51,250 bases of DNA from Actinomycetes bacterium (GTDB taxonomy: Bacteria > Actinomycetota > Actinomycetes > Propionibacteriales > Propionibacteriaceae). The position numbers and the translations under genes are program-made. Below the pieces are notes generated by a model. It did not search any database and was not told the DNA's origin. It saw only the letters and a program-made list of their open reading frames with translations. This document shows, piece by piece, positions 35,454-45,200 of this stretch (its first letter is position 1; each line of letters begins with the position of its first letter). The stretch spans positions 1 through 51,250 of the forward strand of contig JAUHXZ010000012.1 of the NCBI GenBank assembly GCA_030426725.1, written 5' to 3'.

Positions 35454-36067
35454 CAGCCGACGGCGGATTCGATTTTCCGGTTCAGGTCCTTGGCGGAGCG
35501 GCGCGCCTTCTTCGCCAGCTTCTTGCCTTCCTTCTCCGCTTTGGCCGCGGCCTTCTTCGCCGAACGCGTCGCGTCCTCGCCCGCCGCGACGGCTTTGCGC
35601 TCCGCCTCCTTGGCGGCCTGCTCTGCGCGCCAGGCCATGCTCGGCTTGCCTTCGGTGTCCTGCGTGGCGATCACGGCGGCGCCCAGCAGGGCTGCGCTGC
35701 GCAGCACGTCGGGCCGGGCGGCCTGCTTGGTGGCCTTCGGGGCACCCTTGTCCGGCAGCGCCATGGCCAGGTTGAGCACCGACGCCTTTGCGATCAGCAG
35801 CGCGCCCAGCCGTCGACCGAGCCCGGTGGCGTACATGGCGCCGCCGGCAACCTGGGCGATCCCGGCCATGCGGACCCACGTCTCGGCCTTCTCAGGCACG
35901 TAGACGGCGATGTCCGCGGGCAGCACCCGCTGCACCATGGGGGTGACACTGGACACGTACCTCTCGGCGTCCGGTGCCAGCTCGGCCGGCTTGGACGCGG
36001 CCTTGACCCCTTCGGCGATGAAGTACGTGGCGAACAGACCCCGGGCAACGAAGCGCAGCAGACTCAT
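35453..36067 (-). CDS. DoxX family membrane protein with Lys/Ala-rich tail
   Basis: 204 residues. Four DoxX-type helices occupy residues 1-120 (LFATYFIAEGVKAASKP; QVAGGAMYATGLGRRLGALL). From residue 130 the chain becomes a highly basic Lys/Ala/Glu helix (KKAAAKAEKEGKKLAKKARR), like histone H1 or coiled-coil tails. The membrane part is of the DoxX/DUF4870-like type with unclear redox function. The tail is unusual. The ATG has TAGGCT 6 bases upstream on the minus strand and no ribosome-binding site. Lead gene of the doxX-aroA-rsgA operon. Confidence 0.85.
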   Translation of the reverse strand: MSLLRFVARGLFATYFIAEGVKAASKPAELAPDAERYVSSVTPMVQRVLPADIAVYVPEKAETWVRMAGIAQVAGGAMYATGLGRRLGALLIAKASVLNLAMALPDKGAPKATKQAARPDVLRSAALLGAAVIATQDTEGKPSMAWRAEQAAKEAERKAVAAGEDATRSAKKAAAKAEKEGKKLAKKARRSAKDLNRKIESAVG

Positions 36068-36073
36068 ATCGCC

Positions 36074-36086
36074 AGCCTACTAGGCT
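36074..36086. promoter_or_regulatory. Palindromic double -10 box of a 25-base divergent promoter
   Basis: The palindrome AGCCTA-C-TAGGCT contains TAGGCT on the plus strand (36081-36086, 6 bases before the SRAP ATG at 36093) and TAGGCT on the minus strand (36074-36079, 6 bases before the doxX ATG at 36067). Both -35 regions would lie inside the opposite coding sequence. Neither start has a ribosome-binding site. Confidence 0.75.
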
Positions 36087-36092
36087 TGAGGC

Positions 36093-36785
36093 ATGTGTGG
36101 ACGGTATGCCGCAACGGCTTCCCCCGATGAGCTCGTGGAGGAGTTCGACATCTCCTTCATGGCCGAGGAGATGCCCCAGGTCTGCGCCCCGCGCTACAAC
36201 ATCGCTCCCACCGATGAGGTTCCGGCCGTGCTGGAACGCGAACGCGACGGCGGGATCACCCGCAAGCTCGTGCCCCTGCGCTGGGGGCTGGTGCCGAGCT
36301 GGGCGAAGGCACCCGGGGCGACCATGATCAACGCCCGCGTCGAGACCGTGACGCAGAAGCCCGCCTACCGCAAGGCGGCGTCGACGAGGCGGTGCCTGCT
36401 GCCGGCACTCGGGTACTACGAGTGGCGCCCCGAGGAACGCCCCGGAAGCGCCCGGCCCGTCAAACAGCCGTACTTCCTGCGCGGCGCCGCGGACCTGTTC
36501 GTCATGGCCGGGCTCTACGAGTTCTGGCGCGGCCCCGACGGCTGGCTGGCGTCCACGACGATCATCACCACCGACGCCGCCGACGACCTCGGCTGGGTGC
36601 ACGACCGGATGCCCATGACCGTGCCGCGCGAGCGCTGGTCGGACTGGCTCGACCCCGGCCTCACCGACGGCGAGGCGGCGGTCGGGATGCTCGTGACGCC
36701 GCCCGGCCTGAGTCCGGTCAAGGTGTCGCGGGCCGTCAGCACCGTCGGCAACGACGGGCCGGAGCTCATCGCCCCAGTGGCCTGA
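36093..36785 (+). CDS. SRAP / SOS response-associated peptidase (HMCES/YedK)
   Basis: 230 residues. Cys2 after the initiator Met is the residue that forms the DNA-protein crosslink to abasic sites; Asn in APRYNIAPT and MINARVET, Glu in YYEWRPE and His in WVHDRMPMTV complete the active site. It protects abasic sites in single-stranded DNA. The leaderless start (TAGGCT 6 bases upstream) and removal of Met1 are consistent. Adjacent to sigR, as in mycobacteria. Confidence 0.93.
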   Translation: MCGRYAATASPDELVEEFDISFMAEEMPQVCAPRYNIAPTDEVPAVLERERDGGITRKLVPLRWGLVPSWAKAPGATMINARVETVTQKPAYRKAASTRRCLLPALGYYEWRPEERPGSARPVKQPYFLRGAADLFVMAGLYEFWRGPDGWLASTTIITTDAADDLGWVHDRMPMTVPRERWSDWLDPGLTDGEAAVGMLVTPPGLSPVKVSRAVSTVGNDGPELIAPVA

Positions 36786-36804
36786 CGCGGTCCGCCCCGC
36801 ACCG

Positions 36805-36830
36805 GGAATAGACCGGACGTTGCCGGCGTT
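36805..36830 (+). promoter_or_regulatory. SigR-type (thiol stress) promoter of sigR
   Basis: GGAAT at 36805-36809 and GTT at 36828-36830 are separated by exactly 18 bases, the consensus described for SigR/SigH-dependent promoters in actinobacteria. Expected transcript start is 6-10 bases downstream, at or next to the ATG at 36840, which is in frame with sigR. Confidence 0.8.
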
Positions 36831-36941
36831 GACCCCGGCATGACCAGTTGTGCTGCGACCACCTCGCGTGGTCTCGGAGTCGTGCCACCTGTCGTGGCCA
36901 CGGCCGAGGCCATTGTGGCGCGGGCGCTATTGTGTGCGCTG

Positions 36942-37553
36942 ATGGACAGTTCCGAGCACACCGCGGCCCCCGAAGCCGACGACCTCGACGCCGCGCAGGC
37001 GTTCGAGGAGGAGGCGTTGAGTCATCTCGACCGGCTGTACGCGGCCGCCATGCGGATGACCCGCAACCCGGCCGACGCCGAGGACATCGTGCAGGAGACC
37101 TACGCGAAGGCCTTCTCGTCGCGGCACACGTTCACGCCGGGGACCAACCTCAAGGCCTGGCTGTACCGCATCCTCACGAACACGTACATCAACGTGTACC
37201 GCAAGGCCCAGCGCTCCCCGCAGACCAGCGGCGACGAGGAGGTCAGCGACTGGCAGCTGGCACGCGCCGCGTCCCACGACTCGGCGGGCCTGCGCAGCGC
37301 CGAGATGGAGGCACTCGACCAGACACCGGACGGTGCCGTCGCCGAGGCGATCGCCAAGCTGCCGGAGAATTTCCGTATGGCCGTGCTCCTCAGCGACATC
37401 GAGGGCTTCTCCTACAAGGAGATCGCCGAGATCATGGGCACCCCCATCGGGACCGTGATGAGCCGGCTCAACCGCGGGCGCGCCCAGCTGCGCGACCTGT
37501 TGGCCGACTACGCCAGGGAGAACGGCATCGGACGAAGGCAGGGGGGCCGGTGA
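36942..37553 (+). CDS. sigR: ECF sigma factor SigR/SigH (thiol-oxidative stress), with possible longer isoform from 36840
   Basis: 203 residues from ATG 36942. Region 2 is [27 protein letters not shown] and region 4 is [41 protein letters not shown], those of the RpoE/SigR group. The cognate anti-sigma RsrA follows, overlapping by one base. The frame is open upstream to ATG 36840, adding 34 residues. A SigR promoter lies just before that ATG, and a TATTGT box lies 8 bases before ATG 36942. This matches the Streptomyces scheme of a constitutive short form and an induced, unstable long form (SigR prime). Confidence 0.93.
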   Translation: MDSSEHTAAPEADDLDAAQAFEEEALSHLDRLYAAAMRMTRNPADAEDIVQETYAKAFSSRHTFTPGTNLKAWLYRILTNTYINVYRKAQRSPQTSGDEEVSDWQLARAASHDSAGLRSAEMEALDQTPDGAVAEAIAKLPENFRMAVLLSDIEGFSYKEIAEIMGTPIGTVMSRLNRGRAQLRDLLADYARENGIGRRQGGR

Positions 37554-37825
37554 TGAACGATCCGGAAATGTACTCGCAGGAGCACGACGAGATGGACGAG
37601 TGCGTGCAGGCCCTCTCCCGAGTGCACGCGTTCCTCCGCAACGAGCTGGTCGAACGGGACGCCGACATCATCAGGCTGCACCTGCACGCGTGTGAGCGAT
37701 GTATGGAGAACTTCGAGATCGAATCGACGATCACGGAGATGATCCAGCGCAGCCAGCCCGAGCCCTCGGCTCCCGCGACGCTGGCGGCGCGTGTCCGGGC
37801 GATGCGCATCTCCAGCCGTCACTGA
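37553..37825 (+). CDS. rsrA: Mycothiol-system anti-sigma factor RsrA-like (zinc redox switch)
   Basis: 90 residues. Cys17, His43, Cys47 and Cys50 have the same spacing (26, 4, 3) as the zinc ligands of Streptomyces RsrA (Cys11, His37, Cys41, Cys44). Reduced, zinc-bound protein holds SigR; disulfide formation releases it. ATG 37553 shares a base with the sigR stop, so the pair is co-translated. A hairpin terminator follows 14 bases after the stop. Confidence 0.9.
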   Translation: MNDPEMYSQEHDEMDECVQALSRVHAFLRNELVERDADIIRLHLHACERCMENFEIESTITEMIQRSQPEPSAPATLAARVRAMRISSRH

Positions 37826-37839
37826 GCCAGGAAACGACA

Positions 37840-37868
37840 CAGCCCCCGCAGATACTCCGCGGGGGCTG
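37840..37868. terminator. Bidirectional terminator between rsrA and bL37
   Basis: Ten-base perfect arms CAGCCCCCGC (37840-37849) and GCGGGGGCTG (37859-37868), 9-base loop. It lies between the rightward rsrA and the leftward bL37 gene and can serve both. Confidence 0.75.
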
Positions 37869-37883
37869 AATTGCGCTCAAGGC

Positions 37884-37958
37884 TCAGCTGTTGGGGCGCT
37901 TGCCGTGGTTGGCCTTGTTCTTGCGGCGCGCGCGGCGCTTGCGTCCGGTCTTACCCAT
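37884..37958 (-). CDS. 50S ribosomal protein bL37
   Basis: 24 residues, MGKTGRKRRARRKNKANHGK followed by RPNS. The very basic composition and the C-terminal ANHGKRPN match mycobacterial bL37, a small ribosomal protein seen in actinobacterial 50S structures. It is too short for most gene finders. GAGGAG lies 6 bases before the ATG. A possible promoter is CACAAT on the minus strand (37998-38003). It shares the hairpin terminator with rsrA. Confidence 0.9.
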   Translation of the reverse strand: MGKTGRKRRARRKNKANHGKRPNS

Positions 37959-38053
37959 GAGGGTCTCCTCGTCGTTTCAGTGGCTGCAGGACACCACATT
38001 GTGCCAGATTCCGGCCCGAGCATGCCAAAGCGTTCCGTGGCAAGCTTGGCCAC

Positions 38054-39499
38054 GTGAGACGCGACGTGGCCCGGATGACCGACGACGAGTGGCTGGACGC
38101 CTTCGTCTCCCAGTGGCAGATCCTGGCGGATCTGAGTTTCTCGGACCTGGTGCTGTGGAAGCCCGCCTCGGAGGAGGGGGACAGGTTCGTCTGCACTGCC
38201 CAGGTACGGCCGGTGACGGGCCCGACGGCGCTCGAGGAGGACATCCTCGGCGACGTCATCGAGTTCGAGCCCGATCGGCAGGTCACGGTCGCGTTCATGA
38301 CTCACGAGATCGCCGAGACATCCGACAACGAACTGGGGGCGGGCATCCCCGTCGACGTGTGGGCCATCCCGGTGCTGCGGCACGGCCGCCCCATCGCCGT
38401 CATCGAGCGGCACACCAACCAGATGGGCATGCGCGCCACGGGCGCGCTGGAGGAGAACTTCCTCGAGGGCGCCGAGATCCTCACCCAGATGCTGATGCGC
38501 GGGGAGTTCCCCCTGGTCACACCTTCGGACAAGGCGCTGGCACCGACCCCGGCCGACGGCGTTGTCCGCGTCCAGCCGGACGGCACCATCTCCTACGCCA
38601 GCCCGAACGCGGTCACGGGCTTCCGGCGCCTGGGGGCGGCCGGCGACATCGAGGGCGAGCACTTCCGGGACCTGACGCGCGAGTTGCGCGCCGGCGTCGA
38701 GTCGATGGGTCAGACCCTCGAGGCCGATCTCGATGGCCGTCTGACTTTGGAGTTCGATGTCGAGAACGGCGGGGCTTCGATGAGGTTCGTGCTGCTGCCG
38801 CTCTGGCTGGAGTACACGTCGGCCGGGATGCTGGTGCTCTGCCGCGACACGACGGACCTCCGCCGTCGCGACCGGATGCTGGTCACCAAGGACGCGACCA
38901 TCCGCGAGATCCACCACCGGGTCAAGAACAACCTGCAGACGGTCGCGGCGCTGCTGCGGATGCAGTCACGGCGGCTCGAGTCGCCCGAGGGCAAGGAGGC
39001 ATTGCGGGACGCGATGCGCCGGGTGTCGTCCATCGCGATGGTGCACGAGACGCTCAGCTACAGCTTGGGGGAGGAGGTCGCCTTCGACGACGTGTGCGAC
39101 AAGATCCTCACGATGGTCGGCGATCTGGCGGCGTCCCACGGCACGGTCAAGGCGCGCCGACGCGGCACGTTCGGTGTGGTGCCGGCGGCGATGGCCACCT
39201 CGCTGTCCATGGTGGTGACGGAGCTGTGCCAGAACGCCATCGAACACGGCATGGACAGCGCATCGGGCAACGTCGAGGTGCTGCCCGAACGTGACGGGGA
39301 TCTGCTCACCATCCGAATAGCGGATCAGGGGCACGGCCTCCCCTCGGACTTCGTCCTCGGCAACCAGACCTCGCTCGGCCTGTCGATCATCTCGACCCTC
39401 ATCAAGGACCTGAACGGGACCCTCAACATCGAGAACCGCGAGGACGGGCCGGGCGCGATCGCGACCGTCGCGCTGCGCGTACCGCGCGTGGCCCACTGA
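38054..39499 (+). CDS. pdtaS: PdtaS-like cytosolic sensor histidine kinase
   Basis: 481 residues, no membrane segment. An N-terminal GAF-like H_kinase_N domain (about 15-150), a PAS-like region (about 170-270), then a HisKA_2 box with IREIHHRVKNNLQTVAALL (His about 286) and a HATPase domain with N-box TELCQNAIEHG and G-box DQGHGLP. This is the layout of mycobacterial PdtaS, which phosphorylates an ANTAR-type RNA-binding regulator (PdtaR, not in this window). GTG 38054; a palindrome-like GTGG-CAAGCTTG-GCCAC lies just before it and may hold the -10. Next to whiB1, as in mycobacteria. Confidence 0.9.
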   Translation: MRRDVARMTDDEWLDAFVSQWQILADLSFSDLVLWKPASEEGDRFVCTAQVRPVTGPTALEEDILGDVIEFEPDRQVTVAFMTHEIAETSDNELGAGIPVDVWAIPVLRHGRPIAVIERHTNQMGMRATGALEENFLEGAEILTQMLMRGEFPLVTPSDKALAPTPADGVVRVQPDGTISYASPNAVTGFRRLGAAGDIEGEHFRDLTRELRAGVESMGQTLEADLDGRLTLEFDVENGGASMRFVLLPLWLEYTSAGMLVLCRDTTDLRRRDRMLVTKDATIREIHHRVKNNLQTVAALLRMQSRRLESPEGKEALRDAMRRVSSIAMVHETLSYSLGEEVAFDDVCDKILTMVGDLAASHGTVKARRRGTFGVVPAAMATSLSMVVTELCQNAIEHGMDSASGNVEVLPERDGDLLTIRIADQGHGLPSDFVLGNQTSLGLSIISTLIKDLNGTLNIENREDGPGAIATVALRVPRVAH

Positions 39500-39505
39500 T
39501 CAGGG

Positions 39506-40066
39506 TCAGCGCAGCGGCACGAAGCTGAACAGCCCCGCGGCCGGGCGCCTGACCGGCACGCCGCCGGACAGGTCGACGACCATCATCTCCTGGCCGGCGG
39601 GCAGCACCATGCGGCCCCCGTCTGCCAGTTGGGCCTCCAACTCCTGAGGAACCCGGCCGCCGTCGGCCGAGACGAGGATGCGTTCGTAGGGTCCGCTGTC
39701 CGGGAGTCCGAGCCGGTCCTGGAGGGCGGGGATGATCCTCGCCCACGGCCAGCGTTCCGCCAGGTTCGCGCGGCCCATCTCGACGAGCCCGCCCACGATC
39801 TCGACGCCCGTGACCGATCCCTCAGGACCCACCAGTTCGGCAAGGAGCGCAGTGGTCCATCCGGATCCGCTGCCGACGTCGAGGACCCGGTCGCCGGGCT
39901 GCGGGTCGAGGAGGTCCAACATGTACGCCACGGTGGAGGGCTGCGAGTTGGTGGCCCCGAAGCCGATGCTGATCGGGGCATCCATGTCTGCCAGGGGCCG
40001 CCGGTCGGGCGGGAGGAAGTGTTCCCTCGGGGCTGCCGCAAGGGCGGCGGCGGTGCGCCTGTTCAC
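39506..40066 (-). CDS. Protein-L-isoaspartate O-methyltransferase family (PCMT)
   Basis: 186 residues. Family pattern REHFLPPDRRPLADMDAPISIGFGATNSQPSTVAYML, then SAM-binding VLDVGSGSGWTTALLAEL and ILVSADGGRVPQELEAQL. It repairs damaged aspartyl residues or is a close relative of such repair enzymes. GTG 40066 has GACACT 6 bases upstream on the minus strand. It ends head-on six bases from pdtaS. Confidence 0.88.
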   Translation of the reverse strand: MNRRTAAALAAAPREHFLPPDRRPLADMDAPISIGFGATNSQPSTVAYMLDLLDPQPGDRVLDVGSGSGWTTALLAELVGPEGSVTGVEIVGGLVEMGRANLAERWPWARIIPALQDRLGLPDSGPYERILVSADGGRVPQELEAQLADGGRMVLPAGQEMMVVDLSGGVPVRRPAAGLFSFVPLR

Positions 40067-40120
40067 CCTCCCAGTGTCGTACCGGTTGTGGTGCGGGGCG
40101 GCGGAACCGTCAAAGGAGCG

Positions 40121-40372
40121 TCAGGAGTTGCGCAGACGCGAGCGGGCGGCCCGGCGCTTGATGGCGCGGCGCTCGTCCTCGCTCAGCCCGCCCCAGACGC
40201 CGTGGTCCTGGCCGGCCTCGAGCGCCCACGACAGGCACTGTTCACGCACCACGCAGCGCTGGCAGACCTTCTTGGCCTCCTCGATCTGGGCCAGCGCGGG
40301 GCCCGTATTGCCAACAGGGAAGAACAACTCCGGATCCTCGGTGAGGCAGGCACTCTTGTGGCGCCAATCCAT
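40121..40372 (-). CDS. whiB1: WhiB-family iron-sulfur regulator, WhiB1 type
   Basis: 83 residues. Cys9, Cys37, Cys40 and Cys46 match the [4Fe-4S] ligand positions of M. tuberculosis WhiB1 exactly, and GVWGG is the WhiB turn that contacts the sigma factor. C-terminal RRAIKRRAARSRLR is the basic DNA-contact tail. Nitric oxide-sensitive regulator bound to the main sigma factor. AAGGAG precedes the ATG, and a clean promoter lies upstream. Neighbourhood with pdtaS is conserved. Confidence 0.95.
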   Translation of the reverse strand: MDWRHKSACLTEDPELFFPVGNTGPALAQIEEAKKVCQRCVVREQCLSWALEAGQDHGVWGGLSEDERRAIKRRAARSRLRNS

Positions 40373-40427
40373 AGTTGAGCTCCTTCTGGTCGGAATCGGG
40401 GAAGGCCTGCAGCGGACAAGCTCAAGC

Positions 40428-40456
40428 AGGCTACCCGCGTTCCTCACGATAGGCAA
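40428..40456 (-). promoter_or_regulatory. whiB1 promoter
   Basis: On the minus strand TTGCCT (40456-40451) and TAGCCT (40433-40428) are 17 bases apart. The expected leader before the whiB1 ATG is about 50 bases. Confidence 0.7.
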
Positions 40457-40529
40457 TAGGGGGGCCTCATGCGTGGGCAAACCGCGGAACGGGCTGGGAT
40501 TTCGTGCTGGAGTGAGGCAGTCTACGCGG

Positions 40530-40913
40530 GTGCCCTCCGTTCTTCGCCGCCCGCTGCTCGCCGTCCCGGTCATCCTGACAGCCCTGACGGGGCTCGCCAT
40601 CACGGGAATCGGTGTCGGCACCCTCATCGCGAACTCGAAGACGTTCGGGCAGGGGGTGGCCGCCGTCCTCGTCGGCTACGGGGCGATGCTGATCGGCATC
40701 GCCTGGGCCGTGGTGCGCCGCCAGTCCTGGGCACTGGGCCTGGTGGTGGCCGCGTCGCTGCTGCACCTCATGGTCGTCGGCAGCTTCCTCACCACCGACG
40801 ACCGCGCCCAGTTCATCGGGTCGCTCATCGTCGCGCCGTTCGTGCTCGCCGCGGTCGCCACCTCCGTGCTGGCGGTGGGCCGCCGCGAGCTCGACAGGCT
40901 CGATCCCGTCTGA
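40530..40913 (+). CDS. Small membrane protein, unknown function
   Basis: 127 residues with four predicted helices (about 8-30, 40-62, 65-85, 92-115); starts VPSVLRRPLLAVPVILTALTG. I do not recognise a family. I chose GTG 40530 because CAGTCT lies 6 bases upstream (40518-40523); no ribosome-binding site is visible. Convergent with galK six bases further on. Confidence 0.65.
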   Translation: MPSVLRRPLLAVPVILTALTGLAITGIGVGTLIANSKTFGQGVAAVLVGYGAMLIGIAWAVVRRQSWALGLVVAASLLHLMVVGSFLTTDDRAQFIGSLIVAPFVLAAVATSVLAVGRRELDRLDPV

Positions 40914-40919
40914 GGTCGC

Positions 40920-42074
<1,155 letters not shown>

Positions 42075-42251
42075 TCAGTCCTCCTCATCGTCGAGGCGGG
42101 CCAGCCAGGAGGCAAGCCGCTCGACCGGGGTCTCGAACTCAGGGTTCAGGTCGACAAATGTGCGCAACTGTTCCGCGAGCCACTCGAAGCTGATCTCCTC
42201 GTGGCCTCGCCGGTCGACGAGCTCCTCGAGCCCACGGTCCGTGAAGTACAC
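42075..42251 (-). CDS. DUF6104 family small protein
   Basis: 58 residues from GTG 42251: YFTDRGLEELVDRRGHEEIS then FEWLAEQL and VERLASWLARLDDEED, matching the DUF6104 family, acidic and helical, function unknown. TAGGCT, 7 bases upstream on the minus strand, is made of the last codons of kgd, and there is no ribosome-binding site, so a leaderless start inside the end of the upstream gene. galK follows with no spacer. Confidence 0.8.
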   Translation of the reverse strand: MYFTDRGLEELVDRRGHEEISFEWLAEQLRTFVDLNPEFETPVERLASWLARLDDEED

Positions 42252-42256
42252 GGCCG

Positions 42257-45200
42257 TCAGCCTAGCGCCGCGTCGAGGAGTTCCTCCTCCTGGGTCTTGT
42301 GAACCTTGAGCGACCCCACCGACGGCGCGGACGACCAGGGTCGGGAGACGAGCTTCATGTTGAGGTCGTACTCCGGGTAATGACGCTTGACGTCCGCGGG
42401 GAGCTGCGCCGACATGAAGAGCCATGCGCCCTGATTCTCCGGCTCGTCCTGCACGAAGCGCACGTCGGTGACGTGCGCGTAGCGGCGCAGCGCCTTCACC
42501 AGTTCCTCGGTGGGCAGCGGGTAGAGGCGCTCGAGGGCCACGATCGCCACCTTGCCGGTCAGCCCCATCTTCTCCCGCCGGGCCGCGAGGTCCCAGCGCA
42601 CCTTGCCGGAGCAGAGGATCAGCCGTTCGACGGCCGAGGAGTCCTCGATGGTCGGATCGTCCAGCACGGGGTGCCACTGGCCCGAGGTGAAGTCGCCCGG
42701 CATGGACGACGCCTGCTTGTTGCGCAGCATCGACTTCGGGGTCGCGATGACGACCGGCCGGTGGTAGTTGACGTACGCGTGCTGGCGCAGCAGGTGGAAG
42801 TAGCTCGCCGGGGTCGACGGCTGGCACACGGCCAGGGCGTTCTCGGCGCACAGCTGGAGCCAGCGTTCGATGCGGCACGAGCTGTGGTCTGGCCCCTGGC
42901 CCTCGTAACCGTGGGGCAGCAGCAGCACGACGCCGGACTTCTGGGTCCACTTCGCGTTGCCCGCCGCGACGAACTCGTCCGAGATGATCTGGGCACCGTT
43001 GACGAAGTCGCCGAACTGCGCCTCCCACAGGACCAGTGCGTCGGGCCGGGCCACCGAGTAGCCGTACTCGAAGCCGAGCGCGGCGTACTCGCTGAGCAGC
43101 GAGTCGTACACGTCGAAGCTGCCCTGGTCCTCGGTGAGGTGCTTGAGCGGGACCCACGCCTCGTTGGTGGACCTGTCCACGATGGCCGCGAAGCGCTGCG
43201 AGAACGTGCCGCGGCGGGTGTCCTGGCCCGCGAGCCGCACCGGGCGTCGCTCCATGAGCAGCGAACCGATGGCGATCATCTCCGCGGTCGCCCAGTCGAT
43301 CGGCCCCTCGAGGATGGCCTTGGCGCGGCGTTCCAGCTGGGGCATGACCTTGGGATGCACGCTGAACCCGTCCGGGAACTGGGTGTGCACGCCCGCGATG
43401 GACTGCAGCATGTCCTGCGTGATCTCCGTGAGGCGCGCGTCGGGCTTGGTGGGGTAGTAGGGCACCCGGCGGTAGTCGTCGTCCACTTCGCTGGTGTCGC
43501 GCACTTCGCGGAACACGTTCTCGAGCCGCTCGCGGAAGCGGTTCATGACATCCTCGGCGTCGGCCATCGAGATGTCGCCGCGGCCGATCAGCGACTCGGT
43601 GTACAGACGACGTGTCGAACGCTTCTGCTCGATGAGGTCGTACATGTTCGGCTGCGTGAAGCTCGGGTCGTCGCCCTCGTTGTGGCCGCGACGCCGGTAG
43701 CAGACGAGGTCGATGACGACGTCCTTGTGGTAGCGCTGGCGGTAGTCGAATGCCACCCGTGCGGCCCGGATGCACGAGTCGGGGTCGTCCCCGTTGACGT
43801 GCAGCACGGGAGCCGAGATGGCCTTGGCGACGTCTGTGCTGTAGGTGGAACTGCGGGACTCACTCGGCGCGGTGGTGAAGCCCACCTGGTTGTTGACCAC
43901 CACGTGGATGGTGCCGCCGGTCTTGTAGCCGCGCAGTTGGCTCATCTGCAGGGTTTCGAACACCACGCCCTGGCCGGAGAACGACGCGTCGCCGTGCAGA
44001 GTGAGGGGCAGCACGGGGTAGTCGTCGGCGCCGAGGCTGTCCTGCTTGGCGCGCGCGATGCCCTGAAGTACCGGGTTGACCGCCTCGAGGTGGGACGGGT
44101 TCGCGGCCACGGACGTCTTGATGGTGGCGCCGTTGGAGGCGACGAAGGTGCCCTCGGCCCCCAGGTGGTACTTGACGTCGCCGGTGCCGGTGCGGTCGAC
44201 CTGGCCGTCGAACTCCTTGAAGATCTGCGCGTACTTCTTGCCGACGATGTTGGCCAGCACGTTGAGGCGGCCGCGGTGCGGCATGCCGACGCACACCTCG
44301 TCGAGGGAGTCGTTCGCGGCACGCTGCGCGATCTCGTCAAGCAGGACGATGAGCGACTCGCCGCCCTCCAACGAGAAGCGCTTCTGACCGACGAACTTCG
44401 TCTGCAGGAACGTCTCGAAGACCTCGGCCTCGTTGAGCTTGTCGAGGGCGTGCATGTGCTCGTCGTGCGTCAGCGGGGTGTGCTGACGCTCCATGCGCTG
44501 CTGGAACCACTCGCGCTGGCGCGGGTCGGCGATGTGCATGTACTCGACGCCGACTGTGCGGGTGTACGAGTCCTGCAGGGTGCTGAGGATCTCCCGCAGC
44601 GGCAGGTAGACGCGCTCCTTGCCGCCGAAGTGGCCGACGGAGAACTCGCGATCCAGGTCCCAGATCGACAGGCCGTGCGCCTCGAGGCGGAGGTCCTCGT
44701 GCGACCGCTGCCGGTACTCGAGGGGATCGGTGTCGGCGACGAGGTGGCCGAAGGTGCGGTAGGCGTTGACCAGTTCGAGCACGCGGGCGGTCTTGCTCAC
44801 CTGCGACAGGCGGTGCGCCGAGATGTCCGGGGACCAGCGCAGCGGCTCGTAGGGGATGCGCAGCGACTCGAAGATTTCGTCGTAGAAGCCGTCCTGGCCG
44901 AGCAGCAGCTCGTGCATCTTCTTGAGGAACTCGCCCGAGGTGGCTCCCTGGATGACGCGGTGGTCGTACGTGCTGGTGAGGGTGGTCACCTTCGACACGC
45001 CGAGTTCGGTCAGCCGCGACGGGCTCATGCCCTGGAACTCGGCCGGGTAGTCGATGTTGCCGACGCCGAGGATCACACCCTGGCCGTTCATCAGCCTGGG
45101 CACGGAGTGGTTGGTGCCGATGCCGCCCGGGTTGGTGAGGGAGGCGGTGGTGCCGGCGAAGTCGCCGACCTGGAGATCGCCGTCGCGGGTCTTCTTGACG

